55,111 nt of DNA from Klebsiella pneumoniae (GTDB taxonomy: Bacteria; Pseudomonadota; Gammaproteobacteria; Ga0077536), in contig CAMCQE010000010.1 in assembly GCA_945876945.1 (NCBI GenBank), forward strand, positions 1-55,111, given 5' to 3'. The notes beneath the pieces are model-generated. The model had not been told where the DNA came from, searched no databases, and was given only the letters and a program-made list of their open reading frames with translations. Below are positions 1 to 9,330 of the stretch, one piece after another. Within the stretch, counting starts at the first letter, position 1; the number at the start of each line of letters is the position of its first letter. The position numbers and the translations under genes are program-made.

Positions 1-190
1 GCGGCATGCCGAGTGCGTCGGCCGACGAATAACCAAACATCTGCTCCGCGGCGGGATTCCAGGCGTTAATCAGGCCGCTTGCATCGGTGCTAATGAGGGC
101 TTGGCGCGAGTACAGGATGGCCGCTTCGGCCAGCGAGCGAACGTAGGCAGCGCTGACCACCGTTGAGGTGGCCTTTTGCTTGTCGTCCAT
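1..190 (-). CDS. PAS-domain sensor protein (partial, N-terminal 63 residues)
   Basis: Read from an ATG at 190, the frame stays open to the window edge and gives 63 residues. Residues about 35-63 contain NAWNPAAEQMFGYSSADAL, a typical start of a PAS sensory domain (the WNxAAExxFGYS pattern). A GGAGG ribosome-binding motif lies about 12 nt before the ATG, which is a long spacing. The gene follows the diguanylate cyclase by 43 nt on the same strand, so the two probably share a transcript and a signalling theme. The output domain (kinase, GGDEF/EAL or other) lies outside the window and cannot be named. Confidence 0.75.
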   Translation of the reverse strand, partial: MDDKQKATSTVVSAAYVRSLAEAAILYSRQALISTDASGLINAWNPAAEQMFGYSSADALGMP

Positions 191-233
191 TAGGTCAGTT
201 TTCCTCCAAGCGAGCGCTCAAGCAAAGGCGCGC

Positions 234-1505
234 TCAGGATGCGAGCGCATGCATCCGCGGAGTGTCCGCGCCCAGCACACGCACGCGGTTCTTGCCGGCA
301 GATTTGGCTTGGTACATGGCGTGATCGGCGCGTGACAGTAGCTGCTCGCGGGTAATCGTCTCGCCCGCAAACAAGGTCACGCCCACGCTGGCCGAACACA
401 CTGCGGAACTGACATGAATTTGGCGCAGCCGACGCAACAGCTTTGCCGCCACCGCTTTCGCATGAGCCAGCGCCACCGCCGGGTCGGCTTCGAGCTGGTC
501 AATCAAGACCACGAACTCGTCGCCCCCAATCCGGGCCACGGTATCGGCGTCGCGGATCAAAGCCCGGGTGCGCTTGGCGACTTCAATCAGCACGGCGTCG
601 CCCACCGCATGGCCGTTGACGTCGTTCACGCGTTTGAAATCGTCGAGATCGATAAACAACAACGCGCCGGGGCAAGTCGTGCGTTCGCTTTTGCGCATCG
701 CCACGCCCAAGCGGTCTAGCAGCGCGCGGCGATTGGCGAGGTGGGTGAGCGGATCTTCCAGCGCCCAGGACAACAGCACGCCCATGCGACGCTTCATGCC
801 TTGCGAGTCGCGCGCAAGCTCGCTCAAGCCGTCGGTATCGCCAAAGCGTGAAATCGTAATCGACACCTCCACCAGGCTACCGTCCTTGCGCTGGCGTCGC
901 GTATCGAAGTCGCGCAGCTGCCCGCCGTTGCGAATGTGGGCAAAAAGTTGCGTGGCTTCATTCGCGCGCTCGGGTGGATAGAGCATCGTCAGGGATTGCC
1001 CGATGGCCTCGTTCGCAGCATAGCCGTAGAGCGCTTCCGCGCCGGGGTTCCAGCTGGTGATCGTGCCCGCCTCGTCACAACTCAGGATGGCGTCGGCACA
1101 GGAGCGCACGATGGTTTCGGAATGCTGCAGTTCCTCCAAACGACGCTCGCTCAGGTTAAAAGCGCCAATGAGCAATACCGCGCCGTTGGTCCGGCCGCGC
1201 ATACCGAACACCGGCGACTGGCAGACCGACAGCGGCACCGTGTGACCGTTCTTGTGTCGCGCCATGAGAGACGGCGCCGACAGGGCCGAGCCGGTCAGCA
1301 GCGCACCTCGCAGCGCTTGCACTTGCGCGTCATCGGTATCCGCAAATAGTGATTCGAGCGTGTGGGTTTTCAGTTCCCGGGCGCCGTAGCCCAGCAAGTC
1401 ACAAATCTGCGGATTGGCAGCATATATTTTGCCCTTGGGGTTAATCCCAAGAATGCCCACCGCCCCGGCATTCGGTGATCCTGAATGGCTGTTGATGACT
1501 TTCAT
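234..1505 (-). CDS. Diguanylate cyclase with two PAS domains
   Basis: This 423-residue soluble protein should make cyclic di-GMP from two GTP. A first PAS domain covers about residues 10-120 and a second about 130-240 (SWNPGAEALYGYAANEAIG). A GGDEF domain follows from about 245 to 410. The active-site GGDEF (327-331) is intact, as are the upstream IDLDDFK and NDVNGHAVGD motifs. The allosteric inhibition site RxxD is present as RDAD (318-321), five residues before GGDEF, so product inhibition is expected. No membrane segment or signal peptide is visible, so the PAS domains probably sense a cytoplasmic cue. An FNR-like box lies about 95 nt upstream. An active enzyme is likely; its target process is unknown. 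Confidence 0.93.
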   Translation of the reverse strand: MKVINSHSGSPNAGAVGILGINPKGKIYAANPQICDLLGYGARELKTHTLESLFADTDDAQVQALRGALLTGSALSAPSLMARHKNGHTVPLSVCQSPVFGMRGRTNGAVLLIGAFNLSERRLEELQHSETIVRSCADAILSCDEAGTITSWNPGAEALYGYAANEAIGQSLTMLYPPERANEATQLFAHIRNGGQLRDFDTRRQRKDGSLVEVSITISRFGDTDGLSELARDSQGMKRRMGVLLSWALEDPLTHLANRRALLDRLGVAMRKSERTTCPGALLFIDLDDFKRVNDVNGHAVGDAVLIEVAKRTRALIRDADTVARIGGDEFVVLIDQLEADPAVALAHAKAVAAKLLRRLRQIHVSSAVCSASVGVTLFAGETITREQLLSRADHAMYQAKSAGKNRVRVLGADTPRMHALAS

Positions 1506-1594
1506 GTGGCTCTCCCCCGAATAACACCCAAATACCTGTGAGAGAGAGTGTAGGCCGGAGCAGAGCGTGCGCTGGACCGCCCCCCGTCGCGCGC

Positions 1595-1608
1595 TTGAGA
1601 TAGGTCAA
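1595..1608 (-). promoter_or_regulatory. FNR/ANR-like box upstream of the diguanylate cyclase
   Basis: On the minus strand this reads TTGACCTATCTCAA, against the FNR/ANR consensus TTGAT-N4-ATCAA (8 of 10 defined bases match). It lies about 95 nt upstream of the cyclase ATG. A possible -10 element TACACT (1552-1547) would put the box centre near -61.5, a known class I activator position. There is no matching -35. This is a suggestive single site and no more. Confidence 0.3.
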
Positions 1609-1645
1609 CAAAGCGGGTTGCGGCCCGCCGTAAGACCCGCGCGGC

Positions 1646-2101
1646 TCAGTTGAGCAGGCGGCGAAAAGGCACCATGGGGGAACGCGTAAAACCATGCCTG
1701 CCATAAAAGCGCTGGGCATCGGTGTTGATATCGTCGGTGAGCAAGGTGATGCGCTGGCAGCCGGCTTGTCTCGCCTGCGCGATCGCCGCTTCAAGCAGCT
1801 GGCTCCCGAACCCGGCGTTGCGCCAGGCCGGCGCCACTACCATGTCTTCCAGCAGCGCCACGCGTGCGCCGAGCGCGGTGGAAATGGTGTAGAGCAAGCC
1901 CACCATGCCGGCGACTTCAGCCCCGTGATGGGCAATCAGGATTTGGCCGACTTCGGGGTTCTCAAGAATGAGGGTCAGCCCGCGAGCCTGGGCGATCTCG
2001 TCGGGTTTGAATTCGGCCTCCTGCTCAAACAACACGTTGAGCAGGCGCACGAGCGACGGCAAATCAGCCGTCGTCGCCAGCCGGATAGCACACGCGCTCA
2101 C
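1646..2101 (-). CDS. GNAT family N-acetyltransferase
   Basis: The 151-residue protein has the GNAT fold signature for acetyl-CoA-dependent N-acylation. It contains a central LEDMVVAPAWRNAGFGSQLL stretch (the R/QxxGxG/A-type CoA-binding loop) and a C-terminal QRFYGRHGF motif typical of motif B. The length is normal for the superfamily. The start codon is GTG at 2101, 22 nt after the stop of the upstream endopeptidase gene, so co-transcription is plausible. GNAT substrates cannot be read from sequence; small molecules or protein amines are both possible. Confidence 0.85.
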   Translation of the reverse strand: MSACAIRLATTADLPSLVRLLNVLFEQEAEFKPDEIAQARGLTLILENPEVGQILIAHHGAEVAGMVGLLYTISTALGARVALLEDMVVAPAWRNAGFGSQLLEAAIAQARQAGCQRITLLTDDINTDAQRFYGRHGFTRSPMVPFRRLLN

Positions 2102-2123
2102 AGGGTGGCGAGCGCGTCAGGCG

Positions 2124-3251
2124 TCACTTGCTGGCCAGTCCGTGCCCGATGCGCTGGGTTTCCAGCCAGCGACGCACACGGTTGGCGTCGCCGATGGGCG
2201 TCAGCTTGCCGGGAGAGTCCAACAGCACGAGGATGAGCGGGCGGTCGGCGGTGCGTGCCTGCATCACCAAACAGCGACCGGCCTCCGAGGTGTAACCCGT
2301 CTTGGAGACCTCAATTTTCCAATCCGGGTCTTTGTACCGCACCAGCCGATTGGTGTTATTGAATTCCTCGGTGCTCCGACCGCCACGCAGGCTGACCGTC
2401 TGCCCGGTGGTGGTGGTGAATTCGCGAATCAGCGCGTAGTTGCTGGCGGCCTGCACCATCTTCGCCAGGTCATTCGCCGTAGAGCGGTTTTGCGGCTTTA
2501 GGCCGGCGGCATCGACAAACGTGGTGCTCCGCATGCCCAGCGCCTGTGCTTTGCTGTTCATCGCGGCAATGAACTTGGCGCGTCCACCCGGATAGGTCCG
2601 GGCCAGTGAGGCGGCCGCGCGGTTTTCAGAAGACATCAGCGCCAGACGCAGGATGTCACGGCGCGTCAAGTGAGTGCCCACGCTTAAACGGGAATGCGTG
2701 CCCTTATAGCGATCGATGTCTTCGTTACTGATGGTGACCGTCTGATCCATCGGCAGACGAGCGTCGAGCGTGACCATGGCAGTCATCAGCTTGGTGATAG
2801 AGGCAATCGAGCTAGGTTCATCCGGGTTACGCGCCAGCAGTACCGTATTGCGATCGCGGTCAATCACCAGCACCGAGGTCGACTGCAGTTGTAGCGCACG
2901 GCCCGCACCGACAAGTTGCGCACCTGCAGCCAGCGCACTCGCGGCCGGCGCGCTGGCACGCGGGCGACTGCGGCGCTGAGCAATCGAGCGTTGCCGCGCT
3001 TTCCGCGCGTTGGACGTTACCGCGGGCCGGCGAGGGCTGGCGCGCTGGGCGCTCTTGGCTTTGGCGGGCGTCTTTTTTGCCGCCGCAGTGCGCGGGGCAG
3101 CCTTGCGAGAGACCGCTTTCGGCGCGACGGCATGAGCCCGGGCGTGACTGGCTTTGGCTGACTTCGATTGCGAGGTCGATGCGGTATTGGCGGCGAAAGC
3201 GTATTGCCCTCCGAAGCACAACAGGAGTACCGCCAAACACACATTCCGCAT
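2124..3251 (-). CDS. pbpG: D-alanyl-D-alanine endopeptidase (PBP7-like, peptidase family S11)
   Basis: A 375-residue exported murein hydrolase, expected to cut D-Ala-meso-DAP cross-links in the periplasm. Residues 1-20 form a signal peptide ending AFA. All three serine-peptidase motifs are present: SITK (nucleophile S151, base K154), SEN (208-210) and KTG (317-319). Between signal peptide and catalytic domain lies an unusual stretch of about 80 residues (about 28-105) made mainly of Ala, Lys, Arg and Pro; it should be disordered and strongly positive. PBP7 of E. coli is about 310 residues, and the extra length here is that linker. The class assignment is firm, but DacA/DacC-type carboxypeptidase activity cannot be excluded. 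Confidence 0.88.
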   Translation of the reverse strand: MRNVCLAVLLLCFGGQYAFAANTASTSQSKSAKASHARAHAVAPKAVSRKAAPRTAAAKKTPAKAKSAQRASPRRPAVTSNARKARQRSIAQRRSRPRASAPAASALAAGAQLVGAGRALQLQSTSVLVIDRDRNTVLLARNPDEPSSIASITKLMTAMVTLDARLPMDQTVTISNEDIDRYKGTHSRLSVGTHLTRRDILRLALMSSENRAAASLARTYPGGRAKFIAAMNSKAQALGMRSTTFVDAAGLKPQNRSTANDLAKMVQAASNYALIREFTTTTGQTVSLRGGRSTEEFNNTNRLVRYKDPDWKIEVSKTGYTSEAGRCLVMQARTADRPLILVLLDSPGKLTPIGDANRVRRWLETQRIGHGLASK

Positions 3252-3292
3252 TCCGAATCTCCAGTACTGCGACGCCTAACAGCATCTATTCA

Positions 3293-4795
3293 TCAATATG
3301 TTAGGGAGTCTACTTTACTTGGTGCGTGAAGATCTTCAAGTCGCCGAAAAATTTCGGCCGCGGCCAGCAGCAGACCGCACAGCATCACCGAAGGCCAAGG
3401 GCCAAACCGCACGAAAGGCGTGGTGCCGGTGCGCGCGCTGGTCGTGCCGGTGAGCACATAGGGCACAAACTGGGGCGAGCGCGCCCGCACCTGACCGTGA
3501 TGGTCAATGATGGCCGAGATCCCGGTATTGGTCGCCCGTAAGAATTCGCGTCCCGCTTCGGCCGCCCGCACGCGGGAAATCTGCAGGTGTTGATGGGGCG
3601 CGGCGCTGTCACCGAACCAGGCATCGTTGCTCACGTTGAGCAGCAGATTGGCCGCCGGCAATGGCCTCAACACTTCGCTTGAGTAAGCGTCCTCATAACA
3701 AATGGTGGCGCCAAAGCGCAGCTCGCCGGCCGTCATCACGCCCTGGCTTACCCCACCAGACGAGAAGCCGGACATCGGGATCGACAGAAAATCGAGGGCG
3801 GGTCGAAGCTGCTCGTCGAACGGCAGATACTCCCCGAAGGGCACCAGATGATGCTTGCTGTAAATGCCGGAGGCAGCACCCAGCATGATCACACTGTTGT
3901 AGTAGCGCTCGCTGCTACCGGCGGTGGGCACGCCCAGCAACACAAGACTCCCGCTGGCTTTGGCGCGGGCCGCGAGGCCGGCCATGTATTCCGGAATCTC
4001 CTGCGGGAAGGCCGGCAGCGCAGTTTCTGGCCAGAGAATAATGTCGCGACCCCAATGGGCCTCGGTGAGATTGGCGTAGCGCTGCAGCGTTTCGTCGCGC
4101 GCCTCGGGCGACCATTTCATGGCTTGGGGCACCGCGCCCTGCACAATGGCAACGGTTTTGGGGGGGCCGTCTGGTGTGGTCCATTCCACCTGCGTCAAGG
4201 CCAGACCACTCACCCAGGGCAACACGGCCAGCGCGGCACACTTAAGGCGATATTCGCGCGACGTGGCCGCGACCGCCAGCGCACCGGCGCTTATCGTCAG
4301 CAGGAGAGTCGCGCCCTGCGCCCCCAGCACCGGGATCCAGCCGGCCAACGGCGAATCGATCTGGGCATCGCCCATCAGCAACCAGGGGAAGCCGGTGAAC
4401 AACGCGCCGCGCAGCCATTCGCTCAAAGTCCACAGCGCCGGCCACAGTAACAACAGCCGTTGCGCCTCACTCCGCGCCGGCAGGCGTCGGGCGCACCACG
4501 CGGCCAGCGCCGGATAGAGCGAGATGAACATCACGAACAAGGCCGTCATCGAGACCGAGAACACATAAAGCGGCAGGCCGAACTGATGGATGCTGATCTG
4601 AATCCATCCAACGCCGTGGCCCAGCAAACCAAGACCAAACCACCAGCCGCGCCACGCTGCCTGGCGGGGTGTGGTGTCGCCAGCGGTAAGCAGAAAAAAG
4701 CCGGCCAGGCCCAGCGGCGCCAAGCACCAGTAGCCGTAGGGCGCAAAGGCAAAAGGCACGAGCAGCCCGATTAACAGCGCAATCGCCGCTCGCAT
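3293..4795 (-). CDS. lnt: Apolipoprotein N-acyltransferase
   Basis: A 500-residue inner-membrane enzyme that adds the third acyl chain to lipoproteins before Lol export. The N-terminal ~210 residues are strongly hydrophobic, with several membrane segments. They are followed by a periplasmic nitrilase domain. The catalytic Glu lies in WPETALPAF, the Lys in SKHHLVPFGEYLPF and the nucleophilic Cys in ATICYEDAYSSE, matching the Glu-Lys-Cys triad of the family. A last membrane segment lies near the C terminus. It follows corC by 28 nt in the classic ybeY-corC-lnt order. Length is close to that of E. coli Lnt (512). Confidence 0.96.
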   Translation of the reverse strand: MRAAIALLIGLLVPFAFAPYGYWCLAPLGLAGFFLLTAGDTTPRQAAWRGWWFGLGLLGHGVGWIQISIHQFGLPLYVFSVSMTALFVMFISLYPALAAWCARRLPARSEAQRLLLLWPALWTLSEWLRGALFTGFPWLLMGDAQIDSPLAGWIPVLGAQGATLLLTISAGALAVAATSREYRLKCAALAVLPWVSGLALTQVEWTTPDGPPKTVAIVQGAVPQAMKWSPEARDETLQRYANLTEAHWGRDIILWPETALPAFPQEIPEYMAGLAARAKASGSLVLLGVPTAGSSERYYNSVIMLGAASGIYSKHHLVPFGEYLPFDEQLRPALDFLSIPMSGFSSGGVSQGVMTAGELRFGATICYEDAYSSEVLRPLPAANLLLNVSNDAWFGDSAAPHQHLQISRVRAAEAGREFLRATNTGISAIIDHHGQVRARSPQFVPYVLTGTTSARTGTTPFVRFGPWPSVMLCGLLLAAAEIFRRLEDLHAPSKVDSLTY

Positions 4796-4823
4796 AAGCG
4801 CAGTCGTAGTCTCTCTGGGGGAC

Positions 4824-5708
4824 TCAGCCGCCGCGCGCGGCGGCGCGAGCGTCAGCGGTGCGCATCACCCGCAACAGCTGCACCCGCCGCGGATCGGCGC
4901 GCAGCACCTTGAAGTGAAAGCCGGCGAACTCGATTTCGTCACCGCGCTCGGGCAGGCGCCCGAACTCGTGCACCACCAGGCCGCCAATGGTGTCGTACTG
5001 CGAATCGATCAAACGCGATTTGAAGTACTCGTTGAAATGCCCGATCGGCGTGCGGCCCTTCACGGTATAGCGATTCGCGCGATGGCTGCGAATGAAGGCT
5101 TCGTCCTCGACGTCATACTCGTCGTCGATCTCGCCGACGATTTGCTCGATCACGTCCTCAATGCTCACCAAGCCGGCAATGCCGCCGTACTCATCCACCA
5201 CAATCGCCAGATGATTGCGGCTCTGGCGGAACTCCCGTAGCAGGATGTTCAGCCGCTTGCTCTCGGGGACAAACACTGCGGGTCGCAATAACTCGCGGAC
5301 GTTGAAGGGCTGCTGGGGATTCGCCGCCAGCGGCAAGAGATCTTTGGCGAGCAAGATCCCTAATGCACGCTCGTGACCGGCATCCAGCACCGGAAAGCGC
5401 GAATGCGCGGATTCGATGACCGACGGCAAAAACTCCGCCGGCGTGGCATCGGCCTCGATAAAGACCATCTCGGCGCGCGGAATCATGATGTCCAGCACCT
5501 TCATCTCGGACACCAGCAGCGCGCCTTCCAGCATCGCGGCGGCGTCGTTATCAACGAGATTCTGGCGCTCTGCTTCGTGAAAGAGCCGGATTAAATCTTG
5601 CCGGGTGCGGGCCGACGGTCTGAGCCAGTGGGCAAGCCGCGTGCGCAGGGGATCGAGGCTACGATTAAGCCACGCCCGCGGCGTCGACTGGGGAGGTTCA
5701 TCGGTCAT
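4824..5708 (-). CDS. corC: CorC/HlyC-type CBS-domain protein
   Basis: This 294-residue protein has two CBS domains (about 65-190, including MKVLDIMIPRAEM and VDEYGGIAGLVSIEDVIEQI). They are followed by a C-terminal CorC/HlyC transporter-associated domain (about 205-285, including YDTIGGLVVHEFGRLP). It has no membrane segments, as in E. coli YbeX/CorC, which is linked to Mg/Co efflux and, through its operon partners, to ribosome and RNA metabolism. Its ATG overlaps the ybeY stop by 4 nt, indicating translational coupling. Confidence 0.93.
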   Translation of the reverse strand: MTDEPPQSTPRAWLNRSLDPLRTRLAHWLRPSARTRQDLIRLFHEAERQNLVDNDAAAMLEGALLVSEMKVLDIMIPRAEMVFIEADATPAEFLPSVIESAHSRFPVLDAGHERALGILLAKDLLPLAANPQQPFNVRELLRPAVFVPESKRLNILLREFRQSRNHLAIVVDEYGGIAGLVSIEDVIEQIVGEIDDEYDVEDEAFIRSHRANRYTVKGRTPIGHFNEYFKSRLIDSQYDTIGGLVVHEFGRLPERGDEIEFAGFHFKVLRADPRRVQLLRVMRTADARAAARGG

Positions 5709-6172
5709 GGCTTAAGCTCACGCTCCGCGTAAGGGTCGGGAAATTCCATATCGGCGAGCAGCTGGCGTTCCAGCGCTTCCATCTTTTCGGCCTCGGCATC
5801 GTCCAGGTGATCGTAGCCCAGCAGATGCAAAGCGCCATGCACCAGCAGATGCGCGCAATGGGCGGCGATGGTTTTCCGCTGGGCGGCGGCTTCGGCTTTG
5901 AGCACCGGCGCGCACAGCACGATGTCGCCCAGCAGGGTCGGCGCAATGGCTTCAAGGCCGCTCACCGGAAACGACAGCACGTTGGTGGGCCCCTGCTTGC
6001 CGCGCCACTGCGCGTTGAGCGCGCTGCCTTCTTCGGCATCCACAATGCGCACGGTGAGGCTGGCCTCTGGTCGGAGCGGTGCCAGTGCCTGCGCGAGCCA
6101 GGCGCTCATCTGGCGGTTAGAAGGCAAGCCGCGCAGGGTGCTTGCGCGCTGAACGTGCACTTCAACGCTCAT
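5705..6172 (-). CDS. ybeY: Endoribonuclease YbeY
   Basis: A 155-residue metal-dependent RNase, known in the family to act in 16S rRNA 3' end maturation and 70S quality control. The zinc-binding motif HGALHLLGYDH (HxxxHxxGxDH) lies near residues 115-125. The upstream ALNAQWRGKQGPTNVLSFP block is also conserved. The ATG overlaps the end of the upstream phoH gene by 4 nt, and the gene's stop overlaps corC, so phoH-ybeY-corC are coupled. Confidence 0.96.
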   Translation of the reverse strand: MSVEVHVQRASTLRGLPSNRQMSAWLAQALAPLRPEASLTVRIVDAEEGSALNAQWRGKQGPTNVLSFPVSGLEAIAPTLLGDIVLCAPVLKAEAAAQRKTIAAHCAHLLVHGALHLLGYDHLDDAEAEKMEALERQLLADMEFPDPYAERELKP

Positions 6173-7152
6173 GCAGAACCCGCAGGGGGTCGATTCTCAA
6201 ACGCCTCATAGGCATCAAGAATGCGGCCCACGAGCGCGTGACGGACCACGTCCTGCGTGCGGAAAAATGTGAAGCTGATCCCGTCCACCTGACGCACCAC
6301 GTCAATCGCGTGGCGCAAACCCGATTCGCGGCCGCGCGGCAAATCCACCTGCGTGATGTCGCCCGTGATCACCGCCTTGGCACCAAAGCCGATGCGGGTG
6401 AGGAACATTTTCATTTGCTCGATGGTGGTGTTCTGGGCTTCATCGAGAATGATGAAAGCATCGTTCAGCGTGCGCCCGCGCATGAAGGCCAGCGGTGCGA
6501 CTTCAATCACGTTGCGCTCGATGAGTTTCGCCACGCGGTCGAAACCCAGCATCTCGTAGAGCGCGTCGTAAAGCGGGCGAAGATAGGGATCGATTTTCTG
6601 CGCCATATCGCCGGGCAGAAAGCCCAGCCGCTCGCCGGCTTCGACCGCCGGCCGCACCAGACACAAGCGCCGCACGCGGTCGCGCTCCAGGGCCTCCACG
6701 GCGGCCGCGACCGCCAGATAGGTCTTGCCGGTACCGGCAGGGCCGACGCCAAAACTGATGTCACAGCGCTCGATATTGCGCAGGTAAAGCCGCTGGTTGG
6801 TGCCGCGCGCCTTCACCACCATCCGCCGTGTCTGTGCGACGACTTCGTCGTCGTCGGATTCGCCATCAAGTCGGGCCAGCGTGGCGGCCGAATCCTGCAA
6901 GCGCAGATGCACGTCGGACGGCGCGAGAAATTTATTGCCCGCGGTGGCGTAGAGATCGCGAATGACTTCGCTGGTGGTGTCGCGCTCGCGCTGGGCGCCG
7001 GTGATGTTGAACACGTTGCCGCGATTGCTGATTTCTACGCCGAGACGGCGCTCAATCAGTCGCAGGTGTTCATCAAACTGCCCGCATAAATTGGCGAGAC
7101 GATCGTTCTGCAGGGGTTCGAGAATAATTTCGGTGGTGTTTTCTGCGTTCAA
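6169..7152 (-). CDS. ybeZ: PhoH-family ATPase (YbeZ)
   Basis: A cytoplasmic ATPase with Walker A GPAGTGKT and Walker [10 protein letters not shown], of the PhoH/YbeZ group that partners YbeY in RNA processing. I place the start at a TTG at 7152, directly after the miaB stop and preceded by GGGG; this gives 327 residues, near the family norm. The next ATG upstream (7254) would lie about 100 nt inside miaB and would add a 34-residue low-similarity tail. The conserved region begins at about NTTEIILEP. The gene sits tightly between miaB and ybeY. Confidence 0.92.
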   Translation of the reverse strand: MNAENTTEIILEPLQNDRLANLCGQFDEHLRLIERRLGVEISNRGNVFNITGAQRERDTTSEVIRDLYATAGNKFLAPSDVHLRLQDSAATLARLDGESDDDEVVAQTRRMVVKARGTNQRLYLRNIERCDISFGVGPAGTGKTYLAVAAAVEALERDRVRRLCLVRPAVEAGERLGFLPGDMAQKIDPYLRPLYDALYEMLGFDRVAKLIERNVIEVAPLAFMRGRTLNDAFIILDEAQNTTIEQMKMFLTRIGFGAKAVITGDITQVDLPRGRESGLRHAIDVVRQVDGISFTFFRTQDVVRHALVGRILDAYEAFENRPPAGSA

Positions 7153-7153
7153 A

Positions 7154-8497
7154 TCAGACTGCCCCGGCTGTTTCAGCCACGAGTTCGCCGCGAAGAGAGT
7201 TAGGGAGCGCTGCCGTGATACGCACCTGGCAGAAGCCACCGATGAGCGAGGCATCCCCCGCGAAATTCACCACTCGATTGTTTTCGGTACGCCCGGAGAC
7301 TTCGGCCGCGTCTTTGCGCGCATGCCCCGTCACCAACACGCGCCGGAGAGTGCCGACCATCGCCCGGCTCTTGGCCTGGGCGAGTTCTTCCAAGCGGCGT
7401 TGGAGGATAGCCAGCCGATGTTTCTTTTCTTCCGGCGTGACGTCATCCGGATAGGACGCCGCCGGCGTGCCGGGCCGTGGGCTGTAAATGAAGCTGAAGG
7501 AGTGGTCGAAATCGACCTGCTCCACGAGTTTCATGGTGGCTTCGAAATCGGCGTGAGTTTCGCCGGGAAAGCCCACGATGAAATCAGATGAAATCGAAAT
7601 TTCCGGCCGCAATTTGCGCAAGCGACGAATTTTGGACAGATATTCCAGCGTGGTGTGGCCGCGCTTCATCAGCGAGAGCACGCGGTCGGAACCGCTTTGC
7701 ACCGGCAGGTGCACATGGCTTACCAGCGCCGGTACATCGGCGTAGGCGTCGATCAGGCGGTCGCTGAACTCGACCGGATGCGAAGTCGTGTAGCGAATGC
7801 GCTCAACGCCGTCGATCACTGCGATGTAGCGAATCAGCGCAGCGAGATCGCAAACTTGTCCGTCGTGCATGCGACCACGATAGGCATTCACGTTCTGGCC
7901 GAGCAAGGTCACTTCGCGCACGCCCTGTTCGGCCAGCGTTACGATTTCGGTAATGACGTCATCAAACGGGCGGGAGAATTCTTCGCCGCGCGTATACGGC
8001 ACCACGCAAAACGTGCAGTACTTGCTGCAGCCTTCCATGATCGAGACAAACGCGGTGGGCCCTTCGGCGCGCGGTTCCGGCAGGCGGTCGAATTTTTCAA
8101 TTTCCGGAAAGCTGATATCCAGCACGCGCCGCTGGCCGGCGATGGCCGCGTCGTAAAGTTCAGGCAGGCGATGCAGGGTTTGCGGGCCAAACACCAAATC
8201 AACATAGGGCGCGCGGTCGAAGACGTTGTCGCCTTCCTGACTCGCCACGCAGCCGCCCACGCCAATCACCACGCCGCGCTTGGCGTCTTTCAGTTCCCTC
8301 CAGCGACCCAATTCGGAAAACAGTTTTTCCTGCGCTTTTTCGCGCACCGAGCAGGTGTTCAATAGCAATAAATCGGCTTCCTCGAGCACCTCGGTAGGCG
8401 CAAAGCCGTGCGAGGCGCCGAGTACCTCCGCCATTTTGCGCGAGTCGTACTCGTTCATCTGGCAGCCAAAGGTCTTGATATAAACGCGTTTGCTCAT
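7154..8497 (-). CDS. miaB: tRNA-2-methylthio-N6-dimethylallyladenosine synthase
   Basis: A 447-residue radical-SAM methylthiotransferase that modifies A37 of tRNAs reading UNN codons. The N-terminal UPF0004 domain holds Cys12, Cys49 and Cys83 (auxiliary 4Fe-4S cluster). The radical-SAM motif CSKYCTFC supplies Cys157, 161 and 164. A C-terminal TRAM domain begins near residue 375. It is first in the miaB-phoH-ybeY-corC-lnt series. Its three sulfur-cluster needs tie it to the SUF operon further along. Confidence 0.97.
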   Translation of the reverse strand: MSKRVYIKTFGCQMNEYDSRKMAEVLGASHGFAPTEVLEEADLLLLNTCSVREKAQEKLFSELGRWRELKDAKRGVVIGVGGCVASQEGDNVFDRAPYVDLVFGPQTLHRLPELYDAAIAGQRRVLDISFPEIEKFDRLPEPRAEGPTAFVSIMEGCSKYCTFCVVPYTRGEEFSRPFDDVITEIVTLAEQGVREVTLLGQNVNAYRGRMHDGQVCDLAALIRYIAVIDGVERIRYTTSHPVEFSDRLIDAYADVPALVSHVHLPVQSGSDRVLSLMKRGHTTLEYLSKIRRLRKLRPEISISSDFIVGFPGETHADFEATMKLVEQVDFDHSFSFIYSPRPGTPAASYPDDVTPEEKKHRLAILQRRLEELAQAKSRAMVGTLRRVLVTGHARKDAAEVSGRTENNRVVNFAGDASLIGGFCQVRITAALPNSLRGELVAETAGAV

Positions 8498-8577
8498 GGC
8501 CGGTCGGTGATTTCCTTCGGTTCGAAACTACAACAGAAGTTCGTGACGGTTCAAAGCGCCAGTAGGGCTTTGGGTGA

Positions 8578-9330
8578 TCAGGCGGGCGGCGGGTCGAACT
8601 CGGCGCCGCGCGCGGCAAGAAAGGCCGCGACAGCGGCGGCCGCGGCCGTCACCGCGGGTTCGTCGCCGCCACGCACCACCAGCGAGGTTCCGAAGCGACC
8701 TTCGCGCATGAACGGATAGCTGCCGAGATCCAGCGCGGGATAGTCCGCCTGCACCGCGGCGAGTTCGTTGGCGATATCGCTTTCCCGAATCCAGGCCGTC
8801 ACGGTGCGACTGACGATCGGCGGCCCACCGGGCAAGGTGGCGATCACATTGGGCAACATCGCCGCGAGAATTCGCGGCACACCCGGCAGCACGTGCACGT
8901 TCTCCAGCGTAAAGCCGGGCGCGGCGCTGACCGGGTTATCGATGAGCGTTGCGCCGAGCGGTACGCGCGCCATGCGCAAGCGCACTTCCGTCGCTTCGCG
9001 TTCGCCGTAGTACGCGGTGAGCCGGCGCACGGCTTCTGCGTCGTGACGCACTTCGCGCTCGAAAGCCGCGGCGATGCAGTCGGTGGTGATGTCGTCGTGT
9101 GTGGGCCCGATACCGCCGCTCGTGAAGACATGGTCGTAACGCGCGCGCAGTGCGTTGACCGCTTCCACGATGGCGTCCTGCCGATCTTCCACCACCCGCA
9201 CTTCGCGCAGGCGGATCCCGATTTCCGCCAGCGCCGCGCCGATGGTCTGCACGTTCGCGTCCCGCGTGCGACCCGACAGGATTTCGTTACCAATCACCAG
9301 AACAGCAGCACTGGGGGGCGGGTTATTCAT
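8578..9330 (-). CDS. CinA/MoaB-type molybdopterin-binding domain protein
   Basis: A 250-residue protein that matches the N-terminal domain of CinA-type proteins: AAVLVIGNEILSGRTRDANVQTIG at the N terminus (in part), then FTSGGIGPTHDDITT and PGFTLENVHVLPGVP. The C-terminal NMN-deamidase domain of full CinA is absent, so it belongs to the short, stand-alone 'competence/damage-inducible protein A' class. Family members are annotated variously as molybdopterin-binding or as pyrophosphatases acting on nucleotide cofactors; activity is not proven here. Its ATG overlaps the panC stop by 4 nt. Confidence 0.85.
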   Translation of the reverse strand: MNNPPPSAAVLVIGNEILSGRTRDANVQTIGAALAEIGIRLREVRVVEDRQDAIVEAVNALRARYDHVFTSGGIGPTHDDITTDCIAAAFEREVRHDAEAVRRLTAYYGEREATEVRLRMARVPLGATLIDNPVSAAPGFTLENVHVLPGVPRILAAMLPNVIATLPGGPPIVSRTVTAWIRESDIANELAAVQADYPALDLGSYPFMREGRFGTSLVVRGGDEPAVTAAAAAVAAFLAARGAEFDPPPA

